64,000 bases of DNA from Leclercia adecarboxylata (GTDB lineage Bacteria; Pseudomonadota; Gammaproteobacteria; Enterobacterales; Enterobacteriaceae): contig DERO01000032.1 of NCBI GenBank assembly GCA_002360945.1, forward strand, positions 62,001-126,000, in the 5' to 3' direction. Made by a program: the position numbers and the translations under genes. This document shows positions 21,147 through 31,153 of the stretch, piece by piece. Numbering within the stretch: the stretch's first letter is position 1; every line of letters starts with the position of its first letter. The notes beneath the pieces were generated by a model. It was not told the DNA's origin. It made no database searches and was given only the letters and a program-made list of their open reading frames with translations.

Positions 21147-21517
21147 TTTTTCTCTCCTGGCGGGATGATGTCCAGGGTGATGACCGGCTGACTGTCGTCG
21201 CCTTCGGCCCAGACGCGGATCTCATCCACCAGGCCGTGCTCGCTGGTTTTCACCCGCTGCTTGCGCCAGGTCCAGCTGCGCCCGCCCTGAGTTTCGCTCC
21301 CCTCTTCCTCGCTATCGGGGAAGTCGCTCTGCATCAGCTGGGCTTCCGCCAGCTGGTTTTCCGCCACCCAACTGGCCTGTAACGTATCTGCCAGCCCGTA
21401 GGTGAAGCGGACGTTGAGCGACACCGAGTTCATCAGCGCCAGCGCGGCGGTGGAGAAGATCACTAACGCGACCATCACCTCCAGCAGCGTCATGCCCTGT
21501 TGCTTTGCCTTAGCCAT
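21143..21517 (-). CDS. gspI: T2SS minor pseudopilin GspI
   Basis: A 124-residue pseudopilin, leader MAKAKQQG and G|MTLLEVMVALVIFS. It nucleates the tip complex with GspJ and GspK. It overlaps gspH by 8 bases and gspJ by 4. Confidence 0.94.
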   Translation of the reverse strand: MAKAKQQGMTLLEVMVALVIFSTAALALMNSVSLNVRFTYGLADTLQASWVAENQLAEAQLMQSDFPDSEEEGSETQGGRSWTWRKQRVKTSEHGLVDEIRVWAEGDDSQPVITLDIIPPGEKK

Positions 21518-21995
21518 CGTTCTCTACCGTTACCGGGGCCGCGCCCTGGGAGATCAGGCGGAAGCGGTGCTGTTTGTCGTCGCTTTGCAGCGACAGGGTG
21601 AAGCGGCTGATTTCGCCATCCGGCAAAAAGAGGATCTGCGGCTCGGCATCCGGCGTGGCCGCCAGCCGCTGGGGCGAGAGCGAAACGTGCATCGCCTCCG
21701 GGAAATCGCCGCGGGTGGTTATTCGCCCGGCGGATAAAGGCACCCAGCCCCGTTTGCCGTTTTTCCCGTCAAAAGTCATCAGCTGATAATGGTCGGTGGT
21801 GAGGGTCAGGCCAATAATATTGCCGTCCATTACCGCGCGATCGGATCCATATTCCACAAGGGCTTTGAGCTGCTGGCCAAATATATCCGCACCGCTGCGC
21901 GACGGAATGGTCGAGACCACCATCATCGCGCAGCTGGCAAATATCACCAGCGCGAGAATAATTTCCAGCAGGGTAAAGCCGCGTTGCTTACTCAT
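21510..21995 (-). CDS. gspH: T2SS minor pseudopilin GspH
   Basis: A 161-residue pseudopilin with leader MSKQRG and G|FTLLEIILALVIFA. The start overlaps the gspG stop by one base (TAATG). Confidence 0.94.
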   Translation of the reverse strand: MSKQRGFTLLEIILALVIFASCAMMVVSTIPSRSGADIFGQQLKALVEYGSDRAVMDGNIIGLTLTTDHYQLMTFDGKNGKRGWVPLSAGRITTRGDFPEAMHVSLSPQRLAATPDAEPQILFLPDGEISRFTLSLQSDDKQHRFRLISQGAAPVTVENDG

Positions 21996-22438
21996 TATTT
22001 TTTCGCGAGCGACCAGTTAGTAATATCGTCGGCGGTATTGGCTTCGCCGTCCGGGCCGGCAGAGAAGACATCAATCGCCCCGTGTTCCCCCGGGCTGACC
22101 AGCAGATAGTCGTTGCCCCACGGATCCTGCGGCAGGCGGCGGATATAGCCGTCGGCGCGGTAGCCGTTCGGGATGGGCGCGATTTCCGGTTTACTGACCA
22201 GCGCCTGCAGGCCCTGCTCGGTGGTCGGGTAGCGGTGGTTATCGAGCTTATACATATCCAGCGAGCCTTCGAGCGCAACAATGTCGCTGGTGGCTTTCTG
22301 GCTATCGGCTTTCTCTTTATTACCCATTAAATTCGGCACCACCATACTGGCCAGCACCCCGAGAATAACTATCACCACCATTAATTCGAGCAAGGTGAAG
22401 CCCGCCTGACGGGTCAGGTTTTTACGTTTCATCGCCAT
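21995..22438 (-). CDS. gspG: T2SS major pseudopilin GspG
   Basis: A 147-residue major pseudopilin: leader MAMKRKNLTRQAG, then G|FTLLELMVVIVILGVLA. The calcium-binding carboxyl end is intact (LPQDPWGNDYLL and SAGPDGEANTADDITNW). The start is 2 bases after the gspF stop. Confidence 0.97.
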   Translation of the reverse strand: MAMKRKNLTRQAGFTLLELMVVIVILGVLASMVVPNLMGNKEKADSQKATSDIVALEGSLDMYKLDNHRYPTTEQGLQALVSKPEIAPIPNGYRADGYIRRLPQDPWGNDYLLVSPGEHGAIDVFSAGPDGEANTADDITNWSLAKK

Positions 22439-22440
22439 GA

Positions 22441-23649
22441 TTAACCTACCATGTTATTAAGTTGCAGAAGCGGCTGTAATATTGACAGCACGATAAACAG
22501 AACAATGGTTGCCATCGACACCACCAGCGCCGGTTCAAATACCGACAGCGTTAAGGTAATGCGATGCTGTAATGCTGATTCCTGGTTTTCCGCCGCGCGG
22601 TCCATTAAATTGCCTAATTCCCCGCTCTCTTCGCCGGAGGCGATCATATACAGCATGGTGGGCGGGAATAATTTCGCCTGATCCAGCGCGTTATACAAAG
22701 ACGCCCCCTGACGCACGGTATCGGCCGCCTGCTCCAGCACCTGTCGGGCATAAAGGTTTTCGATACCGTCCATCGCGATATACATCCCTTCCAGCAGCGG
22801 CACGCTGCTGGCCTGCAAAATACTCAGGGTGCGGATATAGCGGGCGCTGTTGATGGCGCAGACCAGCTTTTTAATCGGCGAGCCGTTGACCAGCCAGCGG
22901 TGCCACCGAAAGCGGTTTTTGCCGTTTCGCAGCCAGGTTTTAAAGCCGATAACGGCCCCGGCGAGGCTACCGGCGATATAAATCCCCCAGGCCTGCAGGA
23001 AATCGCTCACCGCAATCAGGGTGCGGGTGGTGATCGGCAGCTGCTGCTTCATATGGGTGAACTGCTCGATCACCTGCGGCACCACCGCCACCAGCAAGAT
23101 GCTGATCACCGCAATGGCCACCACCGTCAGGGTGATCGGATAGACCATCGCCTGGGTGAGCTTGCTTTTCATCTTCTGGCGCTGCTCGTTGTACTCCGCC
23201 AGCTTCTCCAGCACGTCGCCGAGGTGGCCGGTTTTCTCCCCGGCCATCACCAGGGTGCAGTAGAGCTTGTCAAAGGTGCGGGGAAACTGGCTGAAGGCGT
23301 CGAACAGCGTATGCCCTTCCACCACTTTTTCGCGGATCTCCACCACCATCGCCGCCAGCTTTTTGTCTTCTGTTTGCTTCGAGATCGCCTTCAGGGCGCT
23401 CTCCAGCGGCAGCGCGGCGTTGACCAGAGTCGAGAGCTGGCGGGTAAACATCGACAGCACCGGCGTCGAGAGCTTCGCCCCGGTTGCCGCTTTCCCGGCA
23501 GCCGCCTTCTCGCGGGTTTCGGTGATGCTGACCGGCATCAGTTTTTGATCGCGCAGCATCTGGCGAACCTGCTTCTGCCCTTCGGCCTGCAGCGTCCCGC
23601 GCCGGGTTTTGCCCGCCGCGTCGGTCGCTGTCCATGCGTAGAAGGCCAT
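22441..23649 (-). CDS. gspF: T2SS inner-membrane platform protein GspF
   Basis: A 402-residue polytopic protein with two repeated GspF domains (about 70-195 and 270-395) and three hydrophobic segments, the last ending FIVLSILQPLLQLNNMVG. Motifs PRTFDKLYCTLVMAGEKTGHL and PPTMLYMIASGEESGEL are typical. It overlaps gspE by one base. Confidence 0.96.
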   Translation of the reverse strand: MAFYAWTATDAAGKTRRGTLQAEGQKQVRQMLRDQKLMPVSITETREKAAAGKAATGAKLSTPVLSMFTRQLSTLVNAALPLESALKAISKQTEDKKLAAMVVEIREKVVEGHTLFDAFSQFPRTFDKLYCTLVMAGEKTGHLGDVLEKLAEYNEQRQKMKSKLTQAMVYPITLTVVAIAVISILLVAVVPQVIEQFTHMKQQLPITTRTLIAVSDFLQAWGIYIAGSLAGAVIGFKTWLRNGKNRFRWHRWLVNGSPIKKLVCAINSARYIRTLSILQASSVPLLEGMYIAMDGIENLYARQVLEQAADTVRQGASLYNALDQAKLFPPTMLYMIASGEESGELGNLMDRAAENQESALQHRITLTLSVFEPALVVSMATIVLFIVLSILQPLLQLNNMVG

Positions 23650-25127
23650 TACTCATCCCCTCCCCGCTCGGCGGTCACGCGCATCACCTCTTCCAGCGAG
23701 GTGACCCCGCTGATGACCTTCAGCAGGCCGTTTTCGCGCAGGCTGTAGGCCTGTTTGAAGAGCTGGGTTTCGATGGACATCTCATCTTTGTCTTCATGAA
23801 TGGCGCGGCGCATGGTGCTGTCCACTACCAGAAATTCATGGATGCCCGCCCGCCCCTGATAGCCACTCTGGCGGCAGTGCTCGCAGCCCACCGCGCGATA
23901 GATCGCCTTCGGCGGGGTTGCCATAAAGCTGAACAGCGCCTGTTCATTGTCGTCCAGCGGACTGGTGGTCCGGCAGTGGCTACACAGCCGTCGCACCAGA
24001 CGCTGGGCAATGACACCGAGCAACGATGATCCGATTAAAAAGGACTCCAGCCCCATATCGCGCAGACGGGTAATGGCCCCGGCAGCGCTGTTGGTGTGCA
24101 GGGTGGACATCACCAGGTGACCGGTCAGCGACGCCTGGACCGCGATTTGCGCGGTTTCGCCGTCACGGATCTCACCGATCATCACCACGTCCGGATCCTG
24201 GCGCAGAATGGCGCGCAGTCCGCGGGCAAAGGTCATGTCCACGCGCGGGTTAACCTGGGTCTGCCCGACCCCTTCCAGCTCGTATTCAATCGGATCTTCG
24301 ACGGTCAGAATGTTGCGCTCGTGGCCGTTCAGCGCCGACAGAATGGCGTACAGGGTGGTACTTTTCCCGGAGCCGGTCGGCCCGGTGACCAGGATGATGC
24401 CGTGCGGCCGGTCAATCAGTCCTTTTAATTTCTCCAGCTCTTCATCAATCAGGCCGAGCTTGTTGATATCCGGCTTGAGATTGCTTTTATCCAGCAGACG
24501 CATCACCACCCGCTCGCCGTACTGCGACGGAATGGTCGACACACGCACGTCGATGGCCTTGCGGCCAATGCGCAGGGAGATACGCCCATCCTGGGGCAGG
24601 CGTTTCTCGGCGATATCCAGCTTTGACATCACCTTGATGCGCGACACCAGCAGCGGGGCGAGCTTGCGCGCCGGTTGCAATACCGGGCGCAGTACCCCGT
24701 CGACGCGAAAACGGATGCTCAGGGTGCGCTCGAAGGTTTCGATATGAATATCCGAGGCACCGTCCTTTACCGCTTCGCCGAGAATGGCGTTGATCAGGCG
24801 GATCACCGGCGAGTTTTCGTCATTATCCAGCAGATCCTCGTTGTCGGGGATCTCCTCGGTTAAGGCCATCAGGTCGATGTCGGCGTCCATGTCGTCCACC
24901 AGCTGCTGGGAGACGCCGCTGTTCTGCTGCCAGACCTTTGCCAGCATCTCGTCAAAGGCCTCGGCCGTCAGAACCGTCGGGGTGAAGGATCGCCCCAGCA
25001 CCCGGCGCATCTCCAGCAGGGCAAACGCCGGGGCGTCATCACGCACCCAGACCCGATCCTGCCAGAAGAGGATCCCGTGAATTTTGGCGTAATTGCTGGT
25101 GCATAACTCTTGACTCAGTCCGTCCAT
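23649..25127 (-). CDS. gspE: T2SS secretion ATPase GspE
   Basis: A 492-residue cytoplasmic hexameric ATPase. P-loop GPTGSGKST at residues 249-257, Walker B region [13 protein letters not shown], His box [12 protein letters not shown], and a zinc-binding loop with CSHC and CEHC about 35 residues apart. The amino-terminal domain binds GspL. Lies 14 bases after gspD. Confidence 0.97.
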   Translation of the reverse strand: MDGLSQELCTSNYAKIHGILFWQDRVWVRDDAPAFALLEMRRVLGRSFTPTVLTAEAFDEMLAKVWQQNSGVSQQLVDDMDADIDLMALTEEIPDNEDLLDNDENSPVIRLINAILGEAVKDGASDIHIETFERTLSIRFRVDGVLRPVLQPARKLAPLLVSRIKVMSKLDIAEKRLPQDGRISLRIGRKAIDVRVSTIPSQYGERVVMRLLDKSNLKPDINKLGLIDEELEKLKGLIDRPHGIILVTGPTGSGKSTTLYAILSALNGHERNILTVEDPIEYELEGVGQTQVNPRVDMTFARGLRAILRQDPDVVMIGEIRDGETAQIAVQASLTGHLVMSTLHTNSAAGAITRLRDMGLESFLIGSSLLGVIAQRLVRRLCSHCRTTSPLDDNEQALFSFMATPPKAIYRAVGCEHCRQSGYQGRAGIHEFLVVDSTMRRAIHEDKDEMSIETQLFKQAYSLRENGLLKVISGVTSLEEVMRVTAERGGDE

Positions 25128-25141
25128 GTTGCGCCTCGTCC

Positions 25142-27049
25142 TTACTCTTTAAACGGGTTGCGATTGCCCGGTTTCGTGCTGGCCGCGCTCGGATAAGCGG
25201 GCAGTACAGCGTTGTCCTCAGGGGCAATGATGCCGAGCTTTTTCTCCTCCAGGCGCTGCTGCTGACGGGCGCGGATCTGGTCGTATTTCTCTTTCGACGA
25301 GGCGCTGTAGGTGTCGTCGTCACGCAGGACGGTGGTATGAATAAAGACCATCAGGTTACGTTTCGAGGTGTCCTGAGAGGTGTAGCGGAACAGCTGCCCT
25401 ATCAGCGGAATGTCCCCCAGCAGCGGCACTTTCGAGACGTTCTGCTTAGTGTTGTTCTCCATCAGCCCGCCGAGCACCACGGTCTGCCCGCTGTGGACCA
25501 TCACTTCGTTATTGATGGTGCGGGTGTTGAAGGTCGGGCCGAGGCTCGCATCCTCAGTGGCGCTGGCATCAACGCTGGAGACTTCCTGCTCAATCTTGAG
25601 GTGGATGATGTCGCCGTCGTTAATCTGCGGCACAATTTTCAGCTTGGTGCCGACGGTTTTACGCTCCACCGAGTTAAAGACGTTATCGCCGCTGGTGGTC
25701 TGCGACCCGGCCAGCACCGGCACATCCTGGCCGACGTTAAAGGAGGCCTCTTTGTTATCGAGGGTGACCACACTCGGGGTAGAGAGAATGTCGTTTTTAC
25801 CGTCGGTAGAGAGCGCGGTCATCAGGGCGCCAAAGTCGCCGTTAAAGAAGCCGGTCGCCAGGCCGGTAAAGCTGGCCACTTTCTGAGTGCCATTCTTGAT
25901 CTGGCTGATGGGCATCCCGGTGGAGCCAAACTGCACCCCGCCGTGTTTACTGGTCCACTGCACGCCGAGGTCGAGGCCGTTTCCGTCCTGCACTTCAGCA
26001 ATGATCGCCTCCACCAGCACCTGCGGACGGCGGATATCCAGCTTGTCGATCACCTTTTCCAGCGAGTTCATCACGTTCGGCTGGGCGGTGATCACCAGCG
26101 AGTTGGTGGCTTCGTCCGCAGTGATATTCAGATCGCCGCTGGCAGACGTGGTTTTGCTTTTCGCCGCCCCGGCTTTGTCTTTCAGCTGCTCGCCAATGCC
26201 GGTCAGCACCGGCACCACCTTGCTGGCGCTGGCGTATTTCAGGTAGAAGACGCGGGTATTGCCCTCGTTGTTCTGCTCGCGATCCAGCTGCGCCACCAGC
26301 GTTCGGGTGCGCGCCCGGGCGTCTTCCGGGCCGCTGATGATCAGGCTGTTGGTTTCGTTATCGGCCACCACTTTAGTCGCCAGCTGCGGCGCGTTCTGCC
26401 CTTTCTGCTCCTCGTTGTTGAGGTTATTCAGCATCTCCGAGAGTTCTTTAGCCGAGGCATAGCGCAGCGGGACGATCTCCCGGCGCTGCACCCCGGAGCG
26501 ATCGACGCGCTCCACCAGATCCACCAGCCGATTGACTACCGAGGCGCGCCCGGTCAGCAGCAGCACGTTGGAGGGTTCAAAATGGACCACGTTGCCGATG
26601 CCTGAGGCATCGTTCAGCTGACGCAGCAGCGGGGCCAGCTCGCGCACCGGCACGTTCTCCATGCGCACCACCCGGGTGATGATCTCATCGCCCTTGCCCG
26701 GGTTTTTGGCGTCGGCCACCGGCACCCCGGCGGTACGGGCCACGCTGGAGCGCACCACTTTCACCATGCCGTTATCCATCGGGATCACCGACAGGCCGTA
26801 GACATCCAGCACGCTGAGGAAGAACTGATAATATTCATCTTCGGTCAGCACGTTATAGGTGCGGACAGAGACGGTGCCCTGTACGGACGGATCGACCAGA
26901 ATCGTTTTATTCAGGTTGCGGCTTACCGTATCGATAAATTCGCGAATATCGGTATTTTTAAAGCTGGCGCTAAAATTAGCCGCCAGCAACGAGCTGGAAT
27001 AGAGCGAGGCGGCGGTCAATACCAGACACGCCCAGGGAATTTTCTTCAT
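25142..27049 (-). CDS. gspD: T2SS outer-membrane secretin GspD
   Basis: A 635-residue secretin. Signal peptide (cut near LLAANF), four amino-terminal N0-N3 domains ([15 protein letters not shown] is N0), then the secretin barrel with [15 protein letters not shown] and a carboxyl tail of about 60 residues that should contain the S-domain. No gspS-type pilotin gene was found in the window. Confidence 0.97.
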   Translation of the reverse strand: MKKIPWACLVLTAASLYSSSLLAANFSASFKNTDIREFIDTVSRNLNKTILVDPSVQGTVSVRTYNVLTEDEYYQFFLSVLDVYGLSVIPMDNGMVKVVRSSVARTAGVPVADAKNPGKGDEIITRVVRMENVPVRELAPLLRQLNDASGIGNVVHFEPSNVLLLTGRASVVNRLVDLVERVDRSGVQRREIVPLRYASAKELSEMLNNLNNEEQKGQNAPQLATKVVADNETNSLIISGPEDARARTRTLVAQLDREQNNEGNTRVFYLKYASASKVVPVLTGIGEQLKDKAGAAKSKTTSASGDLNITADEATNSLVITAQPNVMNSLEKVIDKLDIRRPQVLVEAIIAEVQDGNGLDLGVQWTSKHGGVQFGSTGMPISQIKNGTQKVASFTGLATGFFNGDFGALMTALSTDGKNDILSTPSVVTLDNKEASFNVGQDVPVLAGSQTTSGDNVFNSVERKTVGTKLKIVPQINDGDIIHLKIEQEVSSVDASATEDASLGPTFNTRTINNEVMVHSGQTVVLGGLMENNTKQNVSKVPLLGDIPLIGQLFRYTSQDTSKRNLMVFIHTTVLRDDDTYSASSKEKYDQIRARQQQRLEEKKLGIIAPEDNAVLPAYPSAASTKPGNRNPFKE

Positions 27050-27062
27050 GGCTTTACACTTG

Positions 27063-27836
27063 TTAATTGTTTAAAACATTAACCCGAATATTTTCAAGGT
27101 GAGCGTGACGTCTGACGACGACTTCCGCTTCTCTCATTTTCGACCAGCTGGCGATAATATTTTTCGCCTGTTCTTCTTTCGTCATATCGACGGTATTCAC
27201 TTTCACCACCACATCGCCTTTTTGCAGCCCGCTATGGCTGAAAAAGGCGGAGGCATTCTTCGGCTTAATTTGATAGCCCTCGAGCCGGCCGTTATCGAAC
27301 CACGGTTTCAGCACGAAATAGTCGTTGAGATGTAAGTTATCTAACCCCGCATCGGCCACGGGCCGCGGGGTGGGCGTATTACTGGTATCGCCTTTAAAGT
27401 AGTCGGGGCGTTTAATCGCCAGCGTCTGGGGGGAGCCCTGGTAGTTGATCACCACGTTGTCGCGGTTGATCTCCTCTACCCAGGCATCGCTGTAGCCCGT
27501 CAGGCTCTCGCCTTCCCGGTAGCTCTGCTGACCGGAGGGGGTTTTGATGACCGCAAACGACATCCATGCCTCGTCACTGTTGATAATCCCTTCCACCTCG
27601 GCGCCAAGCGGCGTTTTCACCCTGCGCTGGGGGGCATCCCGATATACGGCAGGCTGGAACAGGGCAAACGCCTGAGCCTTAACCAGCTCGCTGCTCATCG
27701 CGTTGTCAGCATCCGCGATTTTATCGCTGACTTTTTTATACTCTTTAAGGACCACATATCCCTGTTGCCCACTGAATATCAGCAGAATAAACATTACACA
27801 GGGCGTTATCAGTCCATATAAGCGCTGCATCCTCAT
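27063..27836 (-). CDS. gspC: T2SS inner-membrane protein GspC
   Basis: A 257-residue bitopic protein: transmembrane segment (LYGLITPCVMFILLIFSG, residues 6-23), a periplasmic HR domain contacting GspD N0, and a PDZ-like domain at the carboxyl end (HSGLQKGDVVVKVNTVDM). It is the first gene of the minus-strand operon gspCDEFGHIJKLMO. Confidence 0.95.
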   Translation of the reverse strand: MRMQRLYGLITPCVMFILLIFSGQQGYVVLKEYKKVSDKIADADNAMSSELVKAQAFALFQPAVYRDAPQRRVKTPLGAEVEGIINSDEAWMSFAVIKTPSGQQSYREGESLTGYSDAWVEEINRDNVVINYQGSPQTLAIKRPDYFKGDTSNTPTPRPVADAGLDNLHLNDYFVLKPWFDNGRLEGYQIKPKNASAFFSHSGLQKGDVVVKVNTVDMTKEEQAKNIIASWSKMREAEVVVRRHAHLENIRVNVLNN

Positions 27837-28093
27837 TATTTAACGGGCCTTTTAAATGCAGAAATACGCAGCCTGACGCTGCACCAAATTTCCCCTCATA
27901 CTAATAACCCCTGGCAGGCCGCTCCATCGGCTTTGCCATTAACTTTAATGCAGAAAAATATTGACCCTCTCCAGGGGGAATGTTAGGCCCGATATTCAGG
28001 TTATTTTTCTCCAGCCCGAAAATTGACCCTCCCTGCGCCGTCCCGTACTTTCAGCGGCGAATATCTGTTTCCGTCATCCCAGGGTGTGTCGTT
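27837..28093. promoter_or_regulatory. Divergent gspC / gspA control region
   Basis: A 257-base gap between the two divergent gsp operons. ATTGACCCTC occurs twice as a direct repeat (27960-27969 and 28022-28031), 62 bases apart, both within reach of the gspA start. The gap should hold both promoters; no known operator was recognised. Confidence 0.5.
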
Positions 28094-29671
28094 ATGTATC
28101 TGAGCCATTTTAAATTCGCCGGTCAGCCTTTCAGTAAGGTGACCCGTTCTGCGGGGGAGTTCTTTGTGCCCTACCATCAGGATGTGTTCGGCATGCTAAA
28201 GGACAAATCGCGCACATCGGGGATCGTGGGGCTGTTTTCCGACGACGAATCGCTGCTCGGCCACTTCAGCCGTGAACTGCTGGCGCTGACCTCTGCCGAA
28301 GTAGCGATCAATGCCTTTCCGAAGCTGAGCGCCAGCGCCCTGCTCTATAAGCTCAACCCGAAGAGCACCGATGCCAAAAACAGACTTCATGCCATTGATG
28401 CAATACTGCACCAATGGCATGAAGCATTCCCGCACTGTCGCACCCAGGGCCTGGTGCTGAGTATCCAGGCGATCCAGGCGATGCGCGACAACAGTTGGGA
28501 AGTGCTGGGCATGCTGCTGACCCGTGCGCAGGAGTGCGATTTGCCGCTGACTATTCTGTTGACCGGCACGCCGGATCAGGAGGCGCGTCTGCTGGCCGAT
28601 ACCGGCCTTGGTGCCCGGATGCATACGCGCCATACCCTGCGCCCCCTCACCGGCCGCGAGTGTCATAACTACATTCAGGCGCACATCGCCCACCAGGGCG
28701 CGGACGTCTCGCCCTTTACGCCGGCCCGTATTCGTCGGATGCAGGCGTTGACTAAAGGTTCCGTCAGCCAGCTGAACGCTCTGGCGCACCTGGCGTTGCT
28801 GGCCGCATGGACTGAACGTGCCGGGCTGGTGGGGACGCGCCATTTGCGCCTCGCGGCGGGGGAAGTGTTACCGGTCAAACGCAGCAACAGACGTCTGGCG
28901 ACGGTGGGGCTGTTCGCCTGCGTGGTGTTTGCGGCCTGCGGCTGGCATTTCTCCGACGCGATTACCGCGGCGCTGCCGTTCAAACCGCCGGTACCGGCCC
29001 GCTGGACCAGGCCTGTGAATATCGTTAAGGCCCCGGTGCAGCCCGCGATCGATCGCGAGGTAGTGAACCAGCCGGATGCCATGCATCAGCTCTACACCAT
29101 GTGGGGGTACGATGCTTCCGCCGAGGAGGCGCTGTGCCAGAATGCTGGCCGGGTGAATTTGCAGTGTAAACAGGGCAGCGCGCCGCTGGCGACGCTGGAG
29201 CAGGAGGGGTATCCGTGGATCGGCGAGCTGAAAACCGGGGATCATCTGAACTATGCGGTAGTGGCCCGGGTCGGGAAAGACTCTCTCGATCTGCTGATGA
29301 ACAACCGCACCTGGCAGGTGAGCCGGAACTGGTTCACCCACCACGCCACGGGTAACTATACCCTGCTGCACCGTCTGACGCCGTCGGGCAAAGAGGCGAT
29401 CACCGCCGCCAGCGACAGCCAGGACGTGAACTGGATCGATGCCCAGCTGAGCCAGGCCCTGAACGAGCCCGAAACGCATACCCACGTCTGGACACAAACG
29501 CTCGAGATGCGAACCAAGCAGTTCCAGAAAAAGATGCACTTAAACGTTGATGGCCTGCCGGGGGAAGAGACCCTGATGCAGCTGATGCGCGTCAACCACA
29601 CCACACCCGCCATTCTGACGTCGCTGAGCGACAGCGCTTCCGCCACGCCGGATCAGGGGAAAACGTCATAA
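28094..29671 (+). CDS. gspA: GspA-like T2SS accessory protein with degenerate ATPase motifs
   Basis: A 525-residue protein. The frame is open from 27980, but ATG 28094 gives the family start MYLSHFKFAGQPF. The amino domain has the ExeA/GspA AAA+ layout, yet where the P-loop GxxGxGKT/S belongs there is GIVGLFSDDESLL (about residues 43-55), and the Walker B region reads GLVLSIQAIQAM (119-130) without the DE pair. A transmembrane segment follows (VGLFACVVFAACGWHF, near 265), then a C39-like periplasmic domain and a peptidoglycan-binding domain (QFQKKMHLNVDGLPGEET). GspA and GspB assist secretin insertion through murein. The loss of the ATP site suggests a structural role. Confidence 0.85.
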   Translation: MYLSHFKFAGQPFSKVTRSAGEFFVPYHQDVFGMLKDKSRTSGIVGLFSDDESLLGHFSRELLALTSAEVAINAFPKLSASALLYKLNPKSTDAKNRLHAIDAILHQWHEAFPHCRTQGLVLSIQAIQAMRDNSWEVLGMLLTRAQECDLPLTILLTGTPDQEARLLADTGLGARMHTRHTLRPLTGRECHNYIQAHIAHQGADVSPFTPARIRRMQALTKGSVSQLNALAHLALLAAWTERAGLVGTRHLRLAAGEVLPVKRSNRRLATVGLFACVVFAACGWHFSDAITAALPFKPPVPARWTRPVNIVKAPVQPAIDREVVNQPDAMHQLYTMWGYDASAEEALCQNAGRVNLQCKQGSAPLATLEQEGYPWIGELKTGDHLNYAVVARVGKDSLDLLMNNRTWQVSRNWFTHHATGNYTLLHRLTPSGKEAITAASDSQDVNWIDAQLSQALNEPETHTHVWTQTLEMRTKQFQKKMHLNVDGLPGEETLMQLMRVNHTTPAILTSLSDSASATPDQGKTS

Positions 29672-30270
29672 TGTCTACGATATGTCTTGCTGCCCAGCGC
29701 AGCTATACCACCGGCGAGGCGGTGTGGTTCTCTTACCGCCTGCCGTCGATGACGCGCATTCTGGGAGGCGTGCTGACCGCGATCCTCTGTCTGTGTGCGA
29801 TGGTAGTTGCCGGACTCTACGCCCATCTTTACCAGGATCTGCGCCATCCGGCGCCCGCCGCAAAACCGGCGGCCGTCGCCACGCCTGAAACTCAGGTGTC
29901 GGATATGCACTATGTCTATGTGTCGAAACCCTTCCCGCAGCCGAAACCAAAACCGGTGCCCATGGCCCCGTTACCCGCGCCGGACGAGAGCCCGATTATG
30001 GACACTGAGGCCGACTGGCAGCAGGCCCCGGACGGCGTGCCGCTGGATCAGGCGCTGCCCGATACGCATGAAGAGGTTCATACGCCTTCATTACAGGAAC
30101 GGTTTATGCAGGCCGTGAAAGAGCAGCAATTAGATTATTCTCAAGGGAAAATTCCGCTGCAGCCGGAAGATGAGACGCTGGATACAGGACAGGAGATAAA
30201 AAAATCTCCTCCGGTGGATACGGAGGAGATCAGGCGGGTGAATTTCAGTAACGTTCCGGCAGAGTATTGA
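29671..30270 (+). CDS. gspB: GspB, T2SS secretin assembly partner
   Basis: A 199-residue bitopic protein: cytoplasmic amino end, transmembrane segment (ILGGVLTAILCLCAMVVAGLYA, residues 30-51), then a Pro/Lys-rich periplasmic stretch (FPQPKPKPVPMAPLPAP) and an acidic tail ending VNFSNVPAEY. It overlaps gspA by one base (TAATG), so the two are translationally coupled. The gene converges with the regulator gene and their ends overlap by 26 bases. Confidence 0.85.
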   Translation: MSTICLAAQRSYTTGEAVWFSYRLPSMTRILGGVLTAILCLCAMVVAGLYAHLYQDLRHPAPAAKPAAVATPETQVSDMHYVYVSKPFPQPKPKPVPMAPLPAPDESPIMDTEADWQQAPDGVPLDQALPDTHEEVHTPSLQERFMQAVKEQQLDYSQGKIPLQPEDETLDTGQEIKKSPPVDTEEIRRVNFSNVPAEY

Positions 30271-30868
30271 TAGTAACTAGTTTACCTTTCTCGACCACAA
30301 TATAGTGACCTTTCTTAAGGTCGGAGAGAATTTTAATAATGGTGCTGCGGGCCAGATTGGTGTATTCCTGAATATAGTCATAAACGTTAACATCGCGCTT
30401 ATGTAAAACGATCAAATCGTTAATTTCGAGCAGGAATTCACGTACAACAGAATAGGCGCTGCGGGCAACCAGAACGTCATCACGTTTACTAAAAATGCCA
30501 ATATACCAGACCAGTATTTTAGTCAGTTCCGGCCAGAGATTATTTTCGCCGATCACACGTTCAAAATCGGTTTTTTTGATGGTACGGATCACCGTCGTGG
30601 TGCGGGCCAGACCATACAACAGCGCTGCGTTATTATAAACGGACGCGATACCTAAAATACCTTGGGTGGTCAGGGTAAACATGCTCAACTCATCGGAAGC
30701 GCGGCGGATTTCCACCTCGCCACTTACTACGATTTGAATATAATCAGAGTCGGCGGTATTAATTTTCTGCCATTTTTTGAGTGTTTTTTCAGGGAAAATA
30801 GCCGTTGCAGCAATAATCGCATCCATCGCCTGCGTTGGGCGACAATTTTTACCGTAGATACTTAACAT
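30245..30868 (-). CDS. YaiV/IprA-type cyclic-nucleotide-fold regulator
   Basis: A 207-residue protein, the same length as E. coli YaiV (IprA). An amino-terminal CRP-like sensor domain (residues about 20-130; YIQIVVSGEVEIRR) is followed by a winged helix-turn-helix (YIQEYTNLARSTIIKILSDLKKG) and the family end KGKLVTINTLPERY. ATG 30868 (ACAGG upstream) is preferred over ATG 30898, which has no ribosome site. IprA represses peroxide resistance; related proteins are called PixR/MrkI-like in some species. No cAMP-binding residue set is obvious. Its position tail to tail with gspAB makes a role in secretion control possible but unproved. Confidence 0.8.
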   Translation of the reverse strand: MLSIYGKNCRPTQAMDAIIAATAIFPEKTLKKWQKINTADSDYIQIVVSGEVEIRRASDELSMFTLTTQGILGIASVYNNAALLYGLARTTTVIRTIKKTDFERVIGENNLWPELTKILVWYIGIFSKRDDVLVARSAYSVVREFLLEINDLIVLHKRDVNVYDYIQEYTNLARSTIIKILSDLKKGHYIVVEKGKLVTINTLPERY

Positions 30869-31153
30869 TATTATGCCTGTTTTCAATTTTTTATACATAC
30901 ATGGGTTTGCAGCGACGCAAATGTCGCAGCAGATAAAAAGAGACCAGGTTCAGATAAATAAGAAGATGTACTTTATGTTGAGAGTCACTCTCATATTTTT
31001 ATTTTTTTATTTGCTAAATTGCTTAGCAAGCTATGGGTACATATTAGATGTGGGTGATTTTAAGTCAATTAACTAAAAATGAATCGACAATGTACTTAAG
31101 ATTAATCTTAACGCAATAAAGTAAAATTACCCAAAAAGGGTTATTTTTCAGGG
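30869..31153. promoter_or_regulatory. AT-rich intergenic region upstream of the IprA-type gene
   Basis: About 285 bases, strongly AT-rich compared with the surroundings. It must carry the promoter of the leftward regulator gene and the 3' flank of amiD. A plus-strand frame of 67 codons at 30873-31076 has no ribosome site and is not accepted as a gene. Confidence 0.45.

Noticed and set aside
30873..31076. Plus-strand 67-codon frame with a hydrophobic middle
   Set aside because: No ribosome site; lies over the promoter of the IprA-type gene; AT-rich DNA gives such frames by chance.
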